The position numbers and the translations under genes were made by a program. 28,768 nucleotides of DNA from an uncultured Ruminococcus sp. (GTDB taxonomy: Bacteria > Bacillota > Clostridia > Oscillospirales > Ruminococcaceae), in the NCBI GenBank assembly GCA_946544695.1, contig CAMNMO010000003.1, forward strand, positions 1 to 28,768. The letters are read 5' to 3'. Below the pieces are notes generated by a model, which saw nothing but the letters and a program-made list of their open reading frames with translations, ran no database searches and had not been told where the DNA came from. Every line of letters begins with the position of its first letter. The first letter of the stretch is position 1. Below, piece by piece: positions 7,949 to 16,172 of the stretch.

Positions 7949-9547
7949 TTATCTGAGCTTGGCTTGCAGGGTGCTTCTGACGGCGCCTGCGCCTGACAGC
8001 ATGCTGTTGAGCGATGTTATTATCTTATCGGCAAGACCTGCTTTGACAAGGTCTGTACCGAAAAGGGTGGTGTTTTTCAGGATATTGCGAACAGCGTCCG
8101 CATCGCAGCAGCTGCCGTACCAGTCGGGGGTGACTGTTTTTTGGAGTTCGGGCAGCATGGGGTCGGCACTGAGTTCCATTTTGGCGCCGCTGTCGTCTAT
8201 GCCTGTCAGGTATCTGAGCCATGCGGCTATTACCAGAGGTATCAGTTCAAGGCTGTCGGTACTGCCTTTGGCGGCATACGCCTTGATAGTCTCACCGAAA
8301 CGAATGGCAAGCTTCTGGCTGGTATCGGTGGCTATACGCTGGGGGGTATCGGGAAGGTAGCTGTTGGGCAGGCGCTGTTCGAGAACTTCTTTCAGGAAAT
8401 CCTCGGGGCGTATCATACCCGGGTCTATGACCACAGGCAGACCTTCTTTATAGCCAAGCCTGTAAACAAGTTCTTTCAGGTCGGGGTCGTTCATCTCATC
8501 GGCTATTTTGGTATGACCAAGCAGGCAGCCGAAAACTGCCAGCGCTGTATGAAGCGGGTTAAGGCAGGTCATGACCTTCATCTTTTCGGCACGGTCAACA
8601 GTTTCACGGTCGGTCATATAGACGCCTGCCTTTTCAAGTAGAGGTCTGCCGTTGGGGAAGCTGTCTTCAATGACAAGATACTGGGGCATCTCGGCATTGA
8701 CAAAGGGTGCAATGAAGGTACCACGGGTGGTCTTGACGGGCTGCATGCCCTCAATGCCCATAGCTGTCAGTTCATCACAGACGGACAGATCGGGGCGGGG
8801 GGTTATCTTATCTATCATACTCCAGGGGAATGTGACCTTATCGCTGTTTACGTAAGCGATGAAATCATCGCCCACCTTGCCGCAGGCATGCCACTGTTCG
8901 GCGACTGTCATAACGCCCTCACGCAGCTTATCGCCGTTGCGGCTGCAATTATCCATGCTGACCAGTGCCAGCGGCTTTTCGCCCGCATTGAACCTTGCAT
9001 AAAGCAGTGCGGCTATTATGGACATGGCAGAATTCAGCACGCCCTCGGGACCTGCTTCGATATCGGCTTTAACAAAGGGGAAAAGTTCGCCGTTCATATC
9101 CTTGACGGCATAGCCCTTTTCGGTTATGGTGAAGGATATCATTTGCAGGCTGTCGCTGACGGCATACTTTTTAAGGGTGTCATAGCCCTTGCCCTTTGCA
9201 CACTCGGCGCCGCCTATGCTGCCTATCACACGCAGGTACTTCTCGCCCTGTGCAGGCAGACCCACCAGCAGCACCAGGTCATCGAAGGGGACATATATCT
9301 TGTCGATGGTCTCGGTATCGAAGCTGTCCACCGCAACTATGCCGCTTTCCATATCGCCCGACTTTATCAGTTCATCAGCCAGACAAGCGATATACCCACG
9401 GAAGATATTGCCTGCGCCGAAGTGCAGCCAGCGGGGTGCGGCGGCTGTGGCAGCCTTTAGCTTATCGGTATCATAGTCGGGCAGGATAAAGCCTTTTTCC
9501 TGCCAGAGATGTTTTTCGTTGACAATGCTTTCAGTATCAAGTTTCAT
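7949..9547 (-). CDS. uxuB: Fructuronate reductase (D-mannonate oxidoreductase)
   Basis: The 532-residue product belongs to the mannitol dehydrogenase family of long-chain polyol dehydrogenases. In the glucuronate pathway it reduces D-fructuronate to D-mannonate with NADH. The N-terminal dinucleotide motif is seen in WLHFGAGNIFRGYIA (about residues 39-53) and the C-terminal substrate domain carries MTCLNPLHTALAVFG, the family's active-site Asn/His block. The ATG at 9547 has AAGGAG 6 nt upstream; the open frame extends further, but that part overlaps kdgK and looks noncoding. It is the last gene of the operon, 10 bp after kdgK. A tagaturonate reductase role cannot be fully excluded, but the neighbouring mannonate dehydratase favours UxuB. 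Confidence 0.88.
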   Translation of the reverse strand: MKLDTESIVNEKHLWQEKGFILPDYDTDKLKAATAAAPRWLHFGAGNIFRGYIACLADELIKSGDMESGIVAVDSFDTETIDKIYVPFDDLVLLVGLPAQGEKYLRVIGSIGGAECAKGKGYDTLKKYAVSDSLQMISFTITEKGYAVKDMNGELFPFVKADIEAGPEGVLNSAMSIIAALLYARFNAGEKPLALVSMDNCSRNGDKLREGVMTVAEQWHACGKVGDDFIAYVNSDKVTFPWSMIDKITPRPDLSVCDELTAMGIEGMQPVKTTRGTFIAPFVNAEMPQYLVIEDSFPNGRPLLEKAGVYMTDRETVDRAEKMKVMTCLNPLHTALAVFGCLLGHTKIADEMNDPDLKELVYRLGYKEGLPVVIDPGMIRPEDFLKEVLEQRLPNSYLPDTPQRIATDTSQKLAIRFGETIKAYAAKGSTDSLELIPLVIAAWLRYLTGIDDSGAKMELSADPMLPELQKTVTPDWYGSCCDADAVRNILKNTTLFGTDLVKAGLADKIITSLNSMLSGAGAVRSTLQAKLR

Positions 9548-9557
9548 GATGAACTCC

Positions 9558-10571
9558 TTATCTTTGTACCTGTGCCGAACCGCTTCCGAATGCCAGCGCC
9601 TTGACTTCATCGGCGGACATAAGGTTGCAGTCACCCTCCACCGACAGTTTAAGGCAGGATGCTGCCGCTGCGAAATCGACGGCACTCTGGGTATCCATGC
9701 CCTCCATGAGTGCGTAAATAAGTCCTGCGGCAAAGCTGTCGCCGCCGCCCACACGGTCTACGACGTGTGAAGTATACTCACGGCTGTAACAGTGCTTTTC
9801 ACCGTCATACAGCAGTGCCGCCCACTTGTTGTCATCTGCGGAAAGAGTGGTGCGCAGGGTTATGGCGACCTTTTTGAAGCCGAAGCGCTGCCTCAGCTTT
9901 TCTGCCACTGCTTTATATGCGTCATAGTCGCTGTCATCACGGGCGTTGGTGGGTATGCCGAAAAGTTCCTCAGCCTGGTCCCTGCCGCCTATATACACAT
10001 CGGTATACCTGAGTATCTCCTCCATCACCCTGCCTGCTGTTTCCTTATCCCACAGCTTGCGGCGGAAGTTGATATCACAGCTGACCGTTATGCCCATCTC
10101 ACGGGCTGTCTTTACGGCTTCAAGGGAAGCTTTTGCAGCCTCATCGCTGAGTGCGGGCGAGATGCCAGTTATATGGAACCAGCTTGCGCCAGAAAGCAGG
10201 CGGTGCCAGTCATACTCCTCTGCCTTTGCTGCTGCGAAGGACGAACCTGCCCTGTCATAGATGACCTTTGAGGGGCGCTGCGCTGCGCCTTTTTCCAGAA
10301 AATATATGCCTATCCTGTCGCCGCCACGGATAACATCGGTGGTGTCAACGCCGTACTGACGCAGGGTATTTATGGCAGCCTGACCTATCTCATGGTCGGG
10401 CAGCTTGCTTATGAATTTTGCATCGCAGCCGAACTGTGCCAGCGACACGGCTGTGTTTGCTTCACCGCCGCCGTACACAGCACTGAAGCTGTCTGCCTGA
10501 ACGAACCTGTTATGTTCGGCAGGTGATAACCGCAGCAGCAGTTCACCGAAGGTAACAACTTTTTTTGCCAT
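9558..10571 (-). CDS. kdgK: 2-dehydro-3-deoxygluconokinase (KDG kinase)
   Basis: This 337-residue PfkB/ribokinase-family protein phosphorylates 2-keto-3-deoxygluconate to KDPG with ATP. PfkB motifs are GGGEANTAVSLAQFG (about 34-48) and the C-terminal DRVGGGDSFAAGL, where Asp278 is the catalytic base and GGGD forms the anion hole. The start at 10571 has AGGAGG about 6 nt upstream. It sits 10 bp after eda and 10 bp before uxuB, so the three genes share one transcript. Confidence 0.93.
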   Translation of the reverse strand: MAKKVVTFGELLLRLSPAEHNRFVQADSFSAVYGGGEANTAVSLAQFGCDAKFISKLPDHEIGQAAINTLRQYGVDTTDVIRGGDRIGIYFLEKGAAQRPSKVIYDRAGSSFAAAKAEEYDWHRLLSGASWFHITGISPALSDEAAKASLEAVKTAREMGITVSCDINFRRKLWDKETAGRVMEEILRYTDVYIGGRDQAEELFGIPTNARDDSDYDAYKAVAEKLRQRFGFKKVAITLRTTLSADDNKWAALLYDGEKHCYSREYTSHVVDRVGGGDSFAAGLIYALMEGMDTQSAVDFAAAASCLKLSVEGDCNLMSADEVKALAFGSGSAQVQR

Positions 10572-10581
10572 GACTGACCTC

Positions 10582-11382
10582 CTATCTGCGGACTATGCGC
10601 AGCGATGCTGACGAGATGCTGACAATACCCATTTCGTCGCAGACTGCTGTGCTGTCATCGAACTGCACTCCCCTGTTTTTCAGGTGGAACACTGCACGTT
10701 CGGGCATTTTTGAAGAAAGCTCGGTAACGCCGTCGGTACACTTTACAAAGGTCAGGCTAAGCATGACGTCAACGGCATCTGATGCTGCCTTGCAGACTGC
10801 CTCGAAGTCTCCCGCAGCTATCTTCTTTCTGTCCACCATGAAGCTGCCGCCGCATGCGATTATGCGTGGGTCTTCAAGATAGGTGCCGATGTTTTTTGCA
10901 TTCAGTCCGCCTGTGGGCATGAAGCGCATATCCTTGAAAGGTGCAGCCATTGCACGTATCATTGCAAGCCCGCCTGCCTGTTCTGCGGGAAAGAATTTGA
11001 CCTCTGTAAGCCCCAGTGCTGCGGCTTTGCCGACCTCTGAGGGGGTGGCGCAGCCGGGCAGCATGGGCACGCCCTTTGCCTGACAGCGGCGCACCACATC
11101 TTCATCGAGACCAGGGCTGACTATGAACTGTGCGCCCGCAGCGATGGCGGCATCTGCCTGTGCTGTTGTGAGGACTGTTCCTGCGCCCACCACCATATCG
11201 GGGCAGGCTTTTTTCATGCGGCTGATGGCTTCTGCTGCGGCGGCAGTACGGAAGGTGACTTCCGCTGCGGGCAGCCCGCCCTTGCAGAGTGCTTCTGCCA
11301 GCGGTGCAGCCTGTGAAGCATCGTCGATGACCACAACGGGGACAATGCCGATATTACCCAGTTTTTCTATGATCTTATCCAT
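10582..11382 (-). CDS. eda: KDPG aldolase with unusual C-terminal extension
   Basis: The class I aldolase domain (about residues 1-210) splits KDPG into pyruvate and glyceraldehyde-3-phosphate. Motifs are AEVTFRT with Glu41, GAGTVLT, and VKFFPAE, where Lys129 is the Schiff-base lysine, then MPTGG and CGGSF for phosphate binding. The length of 266 residues exceeds the usual 205-215. The extra C-terminal part of about 55 residues (including AVFHLKNRGVQFDDSTA) resembles part of a glyoxalase/VOC-like tail seen on some Firmicutes KDPG aldolases, but here it is short. The ATG at 11382 has AAAGAGG upstream. The gene lies 32 bp after uxaC. Confidence 0.92.
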   Translation of the reverse strand: MDKIIEKLGNIGIVPVVVIDDASQAAPLAEALCKGGLPAAEVTFRTAAAAEAISRMKKACPDMVVGAGTVLTTAQADAAIAAGAQFIVSPGLDEDVVRRCQAKGVPMLPGCATPSEVGKAAALGLTEVKFFPAEQAGGLAMIRAMAAPFKDMRFMPTGGLNAKNIGTYLEDPRIIACGGSFMVDRKKIAAGDFEAVCKAASDAVDVMLSLTFVKCTDGVTELSSKMPERAVFHLKNRGVQFDDSTAVCDEMGIVSISSASLRIVRR

Positions 11383-11414
11383 ATATAAAATACCTCTTTT
11401 ACTATTTGACAGCT

Positions 11415-12842
11415 TTACCTGAGCTCGGCGGGAATGCCGAAAAACTTCATGGCGTTGTTAAAGCTGACGTTCCTGACTATCTCACCAAGCGTTTCCTCAT
11501 CGAAGAAAAGTTCGCCGTTTGCGGCAAGTCTGCCGATATATGCGCAGAGGATACGCCTGAAATACTCATGCCTTGTATATGACAGAATGCACCTTGAATC
11601 GGTCAGCATGCCTATGAAATTGCCAAGCACGCCCTGTTCGCAAAGGCTTTGCAGATGTGCACGCATGCCGCCCAGATTATCATTGAACCACCATGCGGCG
11701 CCGTGCTGCACCTTGCCGCACACGCCTTCCTCATTGAAGCACTTTGCAAGCACATCGAGGGGGGCATTCATTGAGGGGTCAAGGCTGTACAGGACTGTGC
11801 GGGGCAGGCTGTCGGTCTTATCGAGTTCATCTAGGAACGCAGCCAGGCTTTCGATGGGTGCGGCACTGTGTATGCGGTCGAAGCCTGTATCCCTGCCGAC
11901 AGCATTGAACATGCGGGTGTTGGAATTTCTTGCGACGCCGAAATGCAGCTGCATGACCCAGCCGTGTTTTTTATATTCTGCGGCAAGGAACAGCATGGTC
12001 TCGGTGATGAAACCGAGTCGCTCGGAGTCTGTTATCCCGCCGCCTGACATTGCCTTTGCGAAGATACGCTCACACTCATCGCTGCTTATGCGGCAGCAGG
12101 GGAATGTGACGGTACTCTGGTCGCTGCTGCGGCAGCCCATTGACGCAAAGTGCTCCATTCTCTTTGAAAGCGCCAGTTTTACTGATGCAAAGCTGTCGGG
12201 CTGTGTGCCTGCGGCTTTACAGAGTGCCCTGATATATTCGGGGAACCCGTCAGTCTCCACCAGCAGCACCTTATCGGGGCGGAAGGTGGGTATTACCTTA
12301 CAGTCAAAGTCGGTATCCTCAGCGATGACCTTATGCCATCTGAGGTCATCGCAGGGGTCATCGGTGGTGCCCACCACCTTGACGTTCGACATACGTATCA
12401 TCTTTTTGGCGGAAAGCTCGCCGCTTTGCAGTTTTTTATTGCAGATACCGAATATCTCATCGGCGTTCTTTTCGTTGATGGGCAGGGTACAGTCAAAGTA
12501 GCGCTGCAATTCCAGATGGCTCCAGTGATAGAGGGGGCTGCCCACCGCCTGTGACAGTGTGCGGCACCAGCACCTGAAACGTTCACGTTCATCTGCCTTG
12601 CCTGTGATATATTCTTCGGGTATGCCGCACTGTCTCATGGCACGCCACTTATAGTGGTCACCGCCCAGCCAGAGTTCGGTGATGGTGCCATAATTTTTAT
12701 CTTCAGCTATCTCGGCGGGGTCGATATGGCAGTGATAGTCGATTATGGGCATACCTTCTGCGTAGTTGTGATAGAGTATCCTTGCTTCTTCTGTATCGAG
12801 AAGGAAATCCTTATCCATGAATGGTTTTCTGTTGGTTTCCAT
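11415..12842 (-). CDS. uxaC: Glucuronate isomerase
   Basis: The 475-residue product is an amidohydrolase-fold uronate isomerase that converts D-glucuronate to D-fructuronate (and can take galacturonate to tagaturonate). Family marks are IIDYHCHIDP (metal-site HxH), TTDDPCDDLRWH, HFGVARNSNTRMF, and the block ending MLTDSRCILSYTRHEYFRR. The ATG at 12842 is chosen because GAAAGG lies 7-8 nt upstream; an in-frame ATG 42 bp earlier lacks a good site. A palindromic 92-bp element ends 75 bp upstream. The gene begins the uxaC-eda-kdgK-uxuB block; with no terminator between it and uxuA, all five may share one transcript. Confidence 0.94.
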   Translation of the reverse strand: METNRKPFMDKDFLLDTEEARILYHNYAEGMPIIDYHCHIDPAEIAEDKNYGTITELWLGGDHYKWRAMRQCGIPEEYITGKADERERFRCWCRTLSQAVGSPLYHWSHLELQRYFDCTLPINEKNADEIFGICNKKLQSGELSAKKMIRMSNVKVVGTTDDPCDDLRWHKVIAEDTDFDCKVIPTFRPDKVLLVETDGFPEYIRALCKAAGTQPDSFASVKLALSKRMEHFASMGCRSSDQSTVTFPCCRISSDECERIFAKAMSGGGITDSERLGFITETMLFLAAEYKKHGWVMQLHFGVARNSNTRMFNAVGRDTGFDRIHSAAPIESLAAFLDELDKTDSLPRTVLYSLDPSMNAPLDVLAKCFNEEGVCGKVQHGAAWWFNDNLGGMRAHLQSLCEQGVLGNFIGMLTDSRCILSYTRHEYFRRILCAYIGRLAANGELFFDEETLGEIVRNVSFNNAMKFFGIPAELR

Positions 12843-12917
12843 GTAATTGCCTTTCTGTATTTCAGCATGACATTCAGCGCTCACAAAGACCCTTTTGCAA
12901 GCGCTGCTTAATTATAT

Positions 12918-13009
12918 TAAACGACATAGATTTTCTGACTTATCCCGACCACACCGCCAAATATCGCAGGCAGTGCGGTCGGTATAAGTGAAAATCTATA
13001 TGTCGTTTA
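12918..13009 (-). repeat. 92-bp palindromic element, dispersed copy 4
   Basis: It has exactly the same length as the three tandem copies at 2523-2816. It lies on the other DNA strand but in the same direction relative to its downstream gene, uxaC. It differs by paired substitutions: outer stem AATTTT/AAAATT becomes GATTTT/AAAATC, and the apical CGCAAAGCC/GGCTTTGTG becomes CGCACTGCC/GGCGGTGTG. Both changes keep base pairing. The terminal TA dinucleotides could be a target duplication of an IS630-type MITE. Confidence 0.85.
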
Positions 13010-13103
13010 CTATATATATATCAAAAATGTGTTTGAGACTTTCCGATATAATGCCGTTAATTATGGTGTGTCAGGCAGATAGCCATAACTTTATATGATA
13101 TGG

Positions 13104-14171
13104 TCATTTATTTTCCAGCTTATCCAGCATATCCCAGACGCCCAGGATATACATGATACCCAGCGCCCTGTCATAGAGACCGTAACCCGGACGGCACTTC
13201 TCGTTCCAGATATGTCTGCCGTGGTCGGGACGGATATAGCCGTCAAAGCCGCCGTCGTGGTATGCCTTGATGATATCGAGTATGCCCACATCGCCGTCGC
13301 AGTCACGGTGGGAAGTCTCGCTGAAATCGCCGTTATCGAAATGCTTGACGTTCCTGATATGTGCAAAAGCTATCCTGTCGCAGTGCTTTCTGACGATATC
13401 AGCCACGTTGTTTGCGGGGTTTGAACCCAGTGAACCCGAACAGAGAGTCAGGCAGTTATAGGGGTCATCGACCATAGAAACGAACCTGTCCACCGCCGCA
13501 GCATCGGTCAGCAGTCGGGGCAGACCGAAGATATCCCAGGGCGGGTCATCGGGGTGGATAGCCATTTTGATATCACACTCGTGGCAGGTGGGCATTATTG
13601 CTTCGAGGAAGTATTTCAGGTTAGCCCAGAGTGTCTCCTTATCCACGTCCTTATAGAGAGCGAACAGTTCTTTCAGGTTTGCAAGCCTTTCGGGTTCCCA
13701 GCCCGGCATGGTATAGCCTTTAGTCTCCCTGAGGATATACTCAGCCATTTCTTCGGGGTCCTGCTTTATCTTGCTTTTTTCGTAATACAGCGCTGTCGAA
13801 CCATCGGGCAGCGGGTGGAAAAGGTCTGTTCTTGTCCAGTCGAACACGGGCATGAAGTTATAGCAGACCACCTTTACACCGAACTCACTGAGGTTCCTGA
13901 GAGTCTGCTTATAGTTCTCGATGTAGAGGTCACGGTCCTTGCCCGCAGTTTTGATATCATCGTGAACGTTGACAGATTCCACGACACTCATACCAAAGCC
14001 GTAGGCATCAAGTTCGTCCCTGACCTTCTGTATCTCGCTTTTTTCCCAGACTTCGCCAGGCTGCTTTTCGTGCAGTGCCCAGACTATCTCGGTGACGCCC
14101 GGTATCTGCCTGATATCAGCCAGTGAGATACTGTCATTGCCTGTGCCGTACCAGCGGAATGACATTTTCAT
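13104..14171 (-). CDS. uxuA: Mannonate dehydratase
   Basis: The 355-residue product dehydrates D-mannonate to 2-keto-3-deoxygluconate using a divalent metal. Family signatures are VVCYNFMPVFDWTRTDL, HPDDPPWDIFGLPR, LCSGSLGSNP, FAHIRNVKH and the C-terminal YIRPDHGRHIW with GYGLYDRALG. Two ATGs lie close together: the first (14177) is only 1 nt from AGGAGG, whereas the second (14171) has 7 nt and is preferred. It is the first gene of the glucuronate cluster, under the promoter at 14272-14300. The 260-bp gap to uxaC contains the palindromic element and no clear terminator. Confidence 0.95.
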   Translation of the reverse strand: MKMSFRWYGTGNDSISLADIRQIPGVTEIVWALHEKQPGEVWEKSEIQKVRDELDAYGFGMSVVESVNVHDDIKTAGKDRDLYIENYKQTLRNLSEFGVKVVCYNFMPVFDWTRTDLFHPLPDGSTALYYEKSKIKQDPEEMAEYILRETKGYTMPGWEPERLANLKELFALYKDVDKETLWANLKYFLEAIMPTCHECDIKMAIHPDDPPWDIFGLPRLLTDAAAVDRFVSMVDDPYNCLTLCSGSLGSNPANNVADIVRKHCDRIAFAHIRNVKHFDNGDFSETSHRDCDGDVGILDIIKAYHDGGFDGYIRPDHGRHIWNEKCRPGYGLYDRALGIMYILGVWDMLDKLENK

Positions 14172-14231
14172 TTGCATACCTCCTGTCGTTGATACCTGAC
14201 CTTTTTAGCACACATACAGATGCTGTTCGCT

Positions 14232-14244
14232 GCATACGGTATGC
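14232..14244. promoter_or_regulatory. 13-bp operator-like palindrome in the uxuA leader
   Basis: GCATAC-G-GTATGC is a perfect odd palindrome about 28 bp downstream of the uxuA -10 box, within the predicted leader. That position suits a repressor roadblock. The binding protein is unknown; GntR- or LacI-type uronate regulators are candidates by function only. Confidence 0.4.
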
Positions 14245-14271
14245 GTGGGTCGGTATATTATTTTCAAGTTA

Positions 14272-14300
14272 ATTATACCTCACCGTTAGCTTAAATTCAA
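14272..14300 (-). promoter_or_regulatory. Sigma-A promoter of the uxu operon
   Basis: On the - strand, TTGAAT (14300-14295) and TATAAT (14277-14272) are 17 bp apart. The leader to uxuA is about 95 nt. The hexamers are identical to those before the aldose 1-epimerase gene. Confidence 0.75.
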
Positions 14301-14419
14301 GTAAAGTATAGCTATTCGCCATTTTTGATATACGACCTCTCGCCGCCGATTTTTCGGGGTTTTTCAAAGATCTGCCCCATTGCGGGCAGTTACCGATTAT
14401 TGCGGTTTTTCGCCGCATC

Positions 14420-14449
14420 AAAAAGAACGGACAGCGCACACTGTCCGTT
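14420..14449 (-). terminator. Terminator of the MBOAT-to-14483 transcription unit
   Basis: On the - strand, AACGGACAG (14449-14441) pairs with CTGTCCGTT (14434-14426), followed by C and five T. It lies 34 bp after the stop codon of the last gene of the unit. Confidence 0.85.
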
Positions 14450-14482
14450 CATATCGTTTTTATTGATATTGATGCATACAGG

Positions 14483-14992
14483 TCAATGGATACCATCTTG
14501 CAGACCGAATGTGACTTCGGCGGTGCCGTTGTTCGGGAACCTGACGATCACATCTCTTTCATCGCCTATAACGCAGTTAAAAATGCCGAATTCCACGCTG
14601 CCGTCCCGCTTTATCTCGATAAGCCCTATGGACATGGCACCAAGAAACTGTTCCTCCGATGCCAGCACGCCTTTTTCAGTCAGAATAAATCCGTTTTCAT
14701 CGGAAAGCTTTTCAAGGACAGCCATTTTCACCTGATAGTCGATATCCTCTTTACTGTTCATTATAGATGCAAATTTATCAAGACCGCCGCCCATATCGTC
14801 AGAACCTTCTGCGATGCATTCTATCACGATATCGCATTCGTCATCATCATCACACCAGTCGACCAGACCCTCATACTCATACCTCTGATACTTTATACCG
14901 TTATAAAACAGAGGGCCCCAGGGTGTATCAATGTGGGGTGATTCCTGCCTGACGGGCTTTTCCTTTTTGCCGAACAGACCGAATAATGACAT
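14483..14992 (-). CDS. Hypothetical protein, possibly DUF2262-like
   Basis: This soluble acidic protein of 169 residues has no signal peptide or membrane segment. A basic N-terminal stretch (FGLFGKKEKPVRQ) precedes a globular domain opening with DTPWGPLFYNG. The later pattern SEEQFLGAMSIGLIEIKRDG recalls DUF2262-type proteins, but this is a weak impression. Its start is 13 bp after the ppa stop codon with only a G-rich weak ribosome site, so expression probably depends on coupling to ppa. It is the last gene before a terminator. Function unknown. Confidence 0.6.
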   Translation of the reverse strand: MSLFGLFGKKEKPVRQESPHIDTPWGPLFYNGIKYQRYEYEGLVDWCDDDDECDIVIECIAEGSDDMGGGLDKFASIMNSKEDIDYQVKMAVLEKLSDENGFILTEKGVLASEEQFLGAMSIGLIEIKRDGSVEFGIFNCVIGDERDVIVRFPNNGTAEVTFGLQDGIH

Positions 14993-15005
14993 GATGTCGC
15001 CCCCA

Positions 15006-15536
15006 TTACTTACAGAAGTTTTCTATGTATCTGTCGATACAGCTTTCGATGACGGATACTGCGTCGTCCACGCCCTTGACATCGTCTATGACAGTATCCT
15101 TATTTTCCAGCGCCTTATAGACGGTGAAGAAATGCTTCATCTCATCGAAAATATGCTTGGGCAGTTCGCTGATATCCTTATAGACATTATATGTGGGGTC
15201 ATTGAGGGGTATGCAGATTATCTTCTCGTCAGATGCGCCGTTATCCATCATCATTATCATGCCGATGGGGTAGCAGTCCACCAGTGAGAGTGGTTCAAGG
15301 GTCTCGGAACAAAGCACGAGTACGTCCAGCGGGTCGCCGTCCTCAGCGTAGGTACGGGGGATAAAGCCGTAGTTTGCAGGGTAGTGGGTAGATGTATACA
15401 GTATCCTGTCCATTTTCAGCAGACCTGTTGCTTTATCCAGTTCGTATTTTACTTTGGAACCCTTCGGTATCTCCACCACTGCGGTGAACTTTTCTTTTGA
15501 TATTGCCTTAGGTGAAATGTCATGCCAGATATTCAT
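15006..15536 (-). CDS. ppa: Inorganic pyrophosphatase, family I
   Basis: The 176-residue product hydrolyses pyrophosphate to phosphate, pulling biosynthetic reactions forward. The signature [11 protein letters not shown] provides the metal-binding aspartates; [13 protein letters not shown] and [13 protein letters not shown] are further active-site blocks. The length is normal for the soluble bacterial enzyme. GGGAGG lies 7 nt before the ATG. It follows the unknown gene at 15587-16144 by 50 bp with no terminator, so it is probably the sixth gene of the MBOAT operon, though an internal promoter cannot be excluded. Confidence 0.95.
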   Translation of the reverse strand: MNIWHDISPKAISKEKFTAVVEIPKGSKVKYELDKATGLLKMDRILYTSTHYPANYGFIPRTYAEDGDPLDVLVLCSETLEPLSLVDCYPIGMIMMMDNGASDEKIICIPLNDPTYNVYKDISELPKHIFDEMKHFFTVYKALENKDTVIDDVKGVDDAVSVIESCIDRYIENFCK

Positions 15537-15586
15537 AGTTTTTCCTCCCTGTCTCGGTTTGTTTTACTATGGGTACTTTGCTGTTC

Positions 15587-16144
15587 TCAATCGACCATAT
15601 ACATGCCTGCATCATGCAGAAGTTCGGGCAGGTCGTATACCGTTATGCCGTCTGATTCGACGGGGCTGAGAATGCCCTCATCATCGTCTGACATATAATC
15701 CCTGAGACTGTCTGCCTTATCCTGCTTCACGGCACCCAGCTTATCCAGCATACCGCAAAGCTTATCAGCCTTCACGCTGTCGCAGTACGCTGTAAATTCC
15801 TGAAATTCACCGAACATGAACTCGTCCTCATAGGGGTAGCCGCCGAAGCCGAACCTTGAAGGGCCGTCATTCACAAGGATATCCCCGTAATGGTCAAGCA
15901 ATGCCAGTGCAACTTTTTTCGTGCAGTCAAGGATATAGGTGTCATAGCAGTCATCGCTGTCCTGTCTCGGCAGGTCGATAAAGAAGAACACCTGCTTCGG
16001 CAGCAGTGAGATATACTCTCTTGCACAGGGCAGTATCATTTCGGCGCTGAGTATGCCGTTCACATCTCTGCCGACACAGCTGTAACTGCTTTTCACCTTA
16101 TCTGCCCCCGGCGAACTTACGCCCGCACACAATCTGAAATCCAC
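15587..16144 (-). CDS. Hypothetical soluble protein in the MBOAT/FkbH operon
   Basis: The 185-residue acidic cytosolic protein has no membrane segment. The GTG at 16144 is chosen because AAGGGAGG lies 7 nt upstream; the longer frame from an ATG at 16183 would overlap the carrier-protein gene and lacks a ribosome site. Visible features are a hydrophobic strand FFFIDLPRQ, a Gly/aromatic region (GPSRFGFGGYPYEDEFMFGEF) and an acidic C-terminus. I do not recognise the family. It follows the acyl carrier protein by 28 bp, so a role with the carrier or FkbH enzyme is possible, but this rests on position alone. Confidence 0.6.
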   Translation of the reverse strand: MDFRLCAGVSSPGADKVKSSYSCVGRDVNGILSAEMILPCAREYISLLPKQVFFFIDLPRQDSDDCYDTYILDCTKKVALALLDHYGDILVNDGPSRFGFGGYPYEDEFMFGEFQEFTAYCDSVKADKLCGMLDKLGAVKQDKADSLRDYMSDDDEGILSPVESDGITVYDLPELLHDAGMYMVD

Positions 16145-16172
16145 GCTGACACCTCCCTTTTCAACAGCTGTT

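Larger units (their letters stand above)
14172..14419. other. Intergenic region between uxuA and the 14483-14992 gene
   Basis: No gene is visible. It contains the uxuA promoter and operator-like palindrome (described separately). Two small inverted repeats follow: CTGCCC/GGGCAG (14372-14389) and TGCGG/CCGCA (14401-14417). They sit beyond the terminator of the neighbouring unit and may be backup terminators. Confidence 0.5.

Noticed and set aside
9548..9754. N-terminal extension of uxuB
   Set aside because: It would overlap kdgK fully in this stretch, and a good AAGGAG site supports the ATG at 9547.
12895..12910. CcpA cre-like site (TTGCAAGCGCTGC) between the palindromic element and uxaC
   Set aside because: Only the left half and the core fit the consensus; the right half has mismatches at conserved positions.
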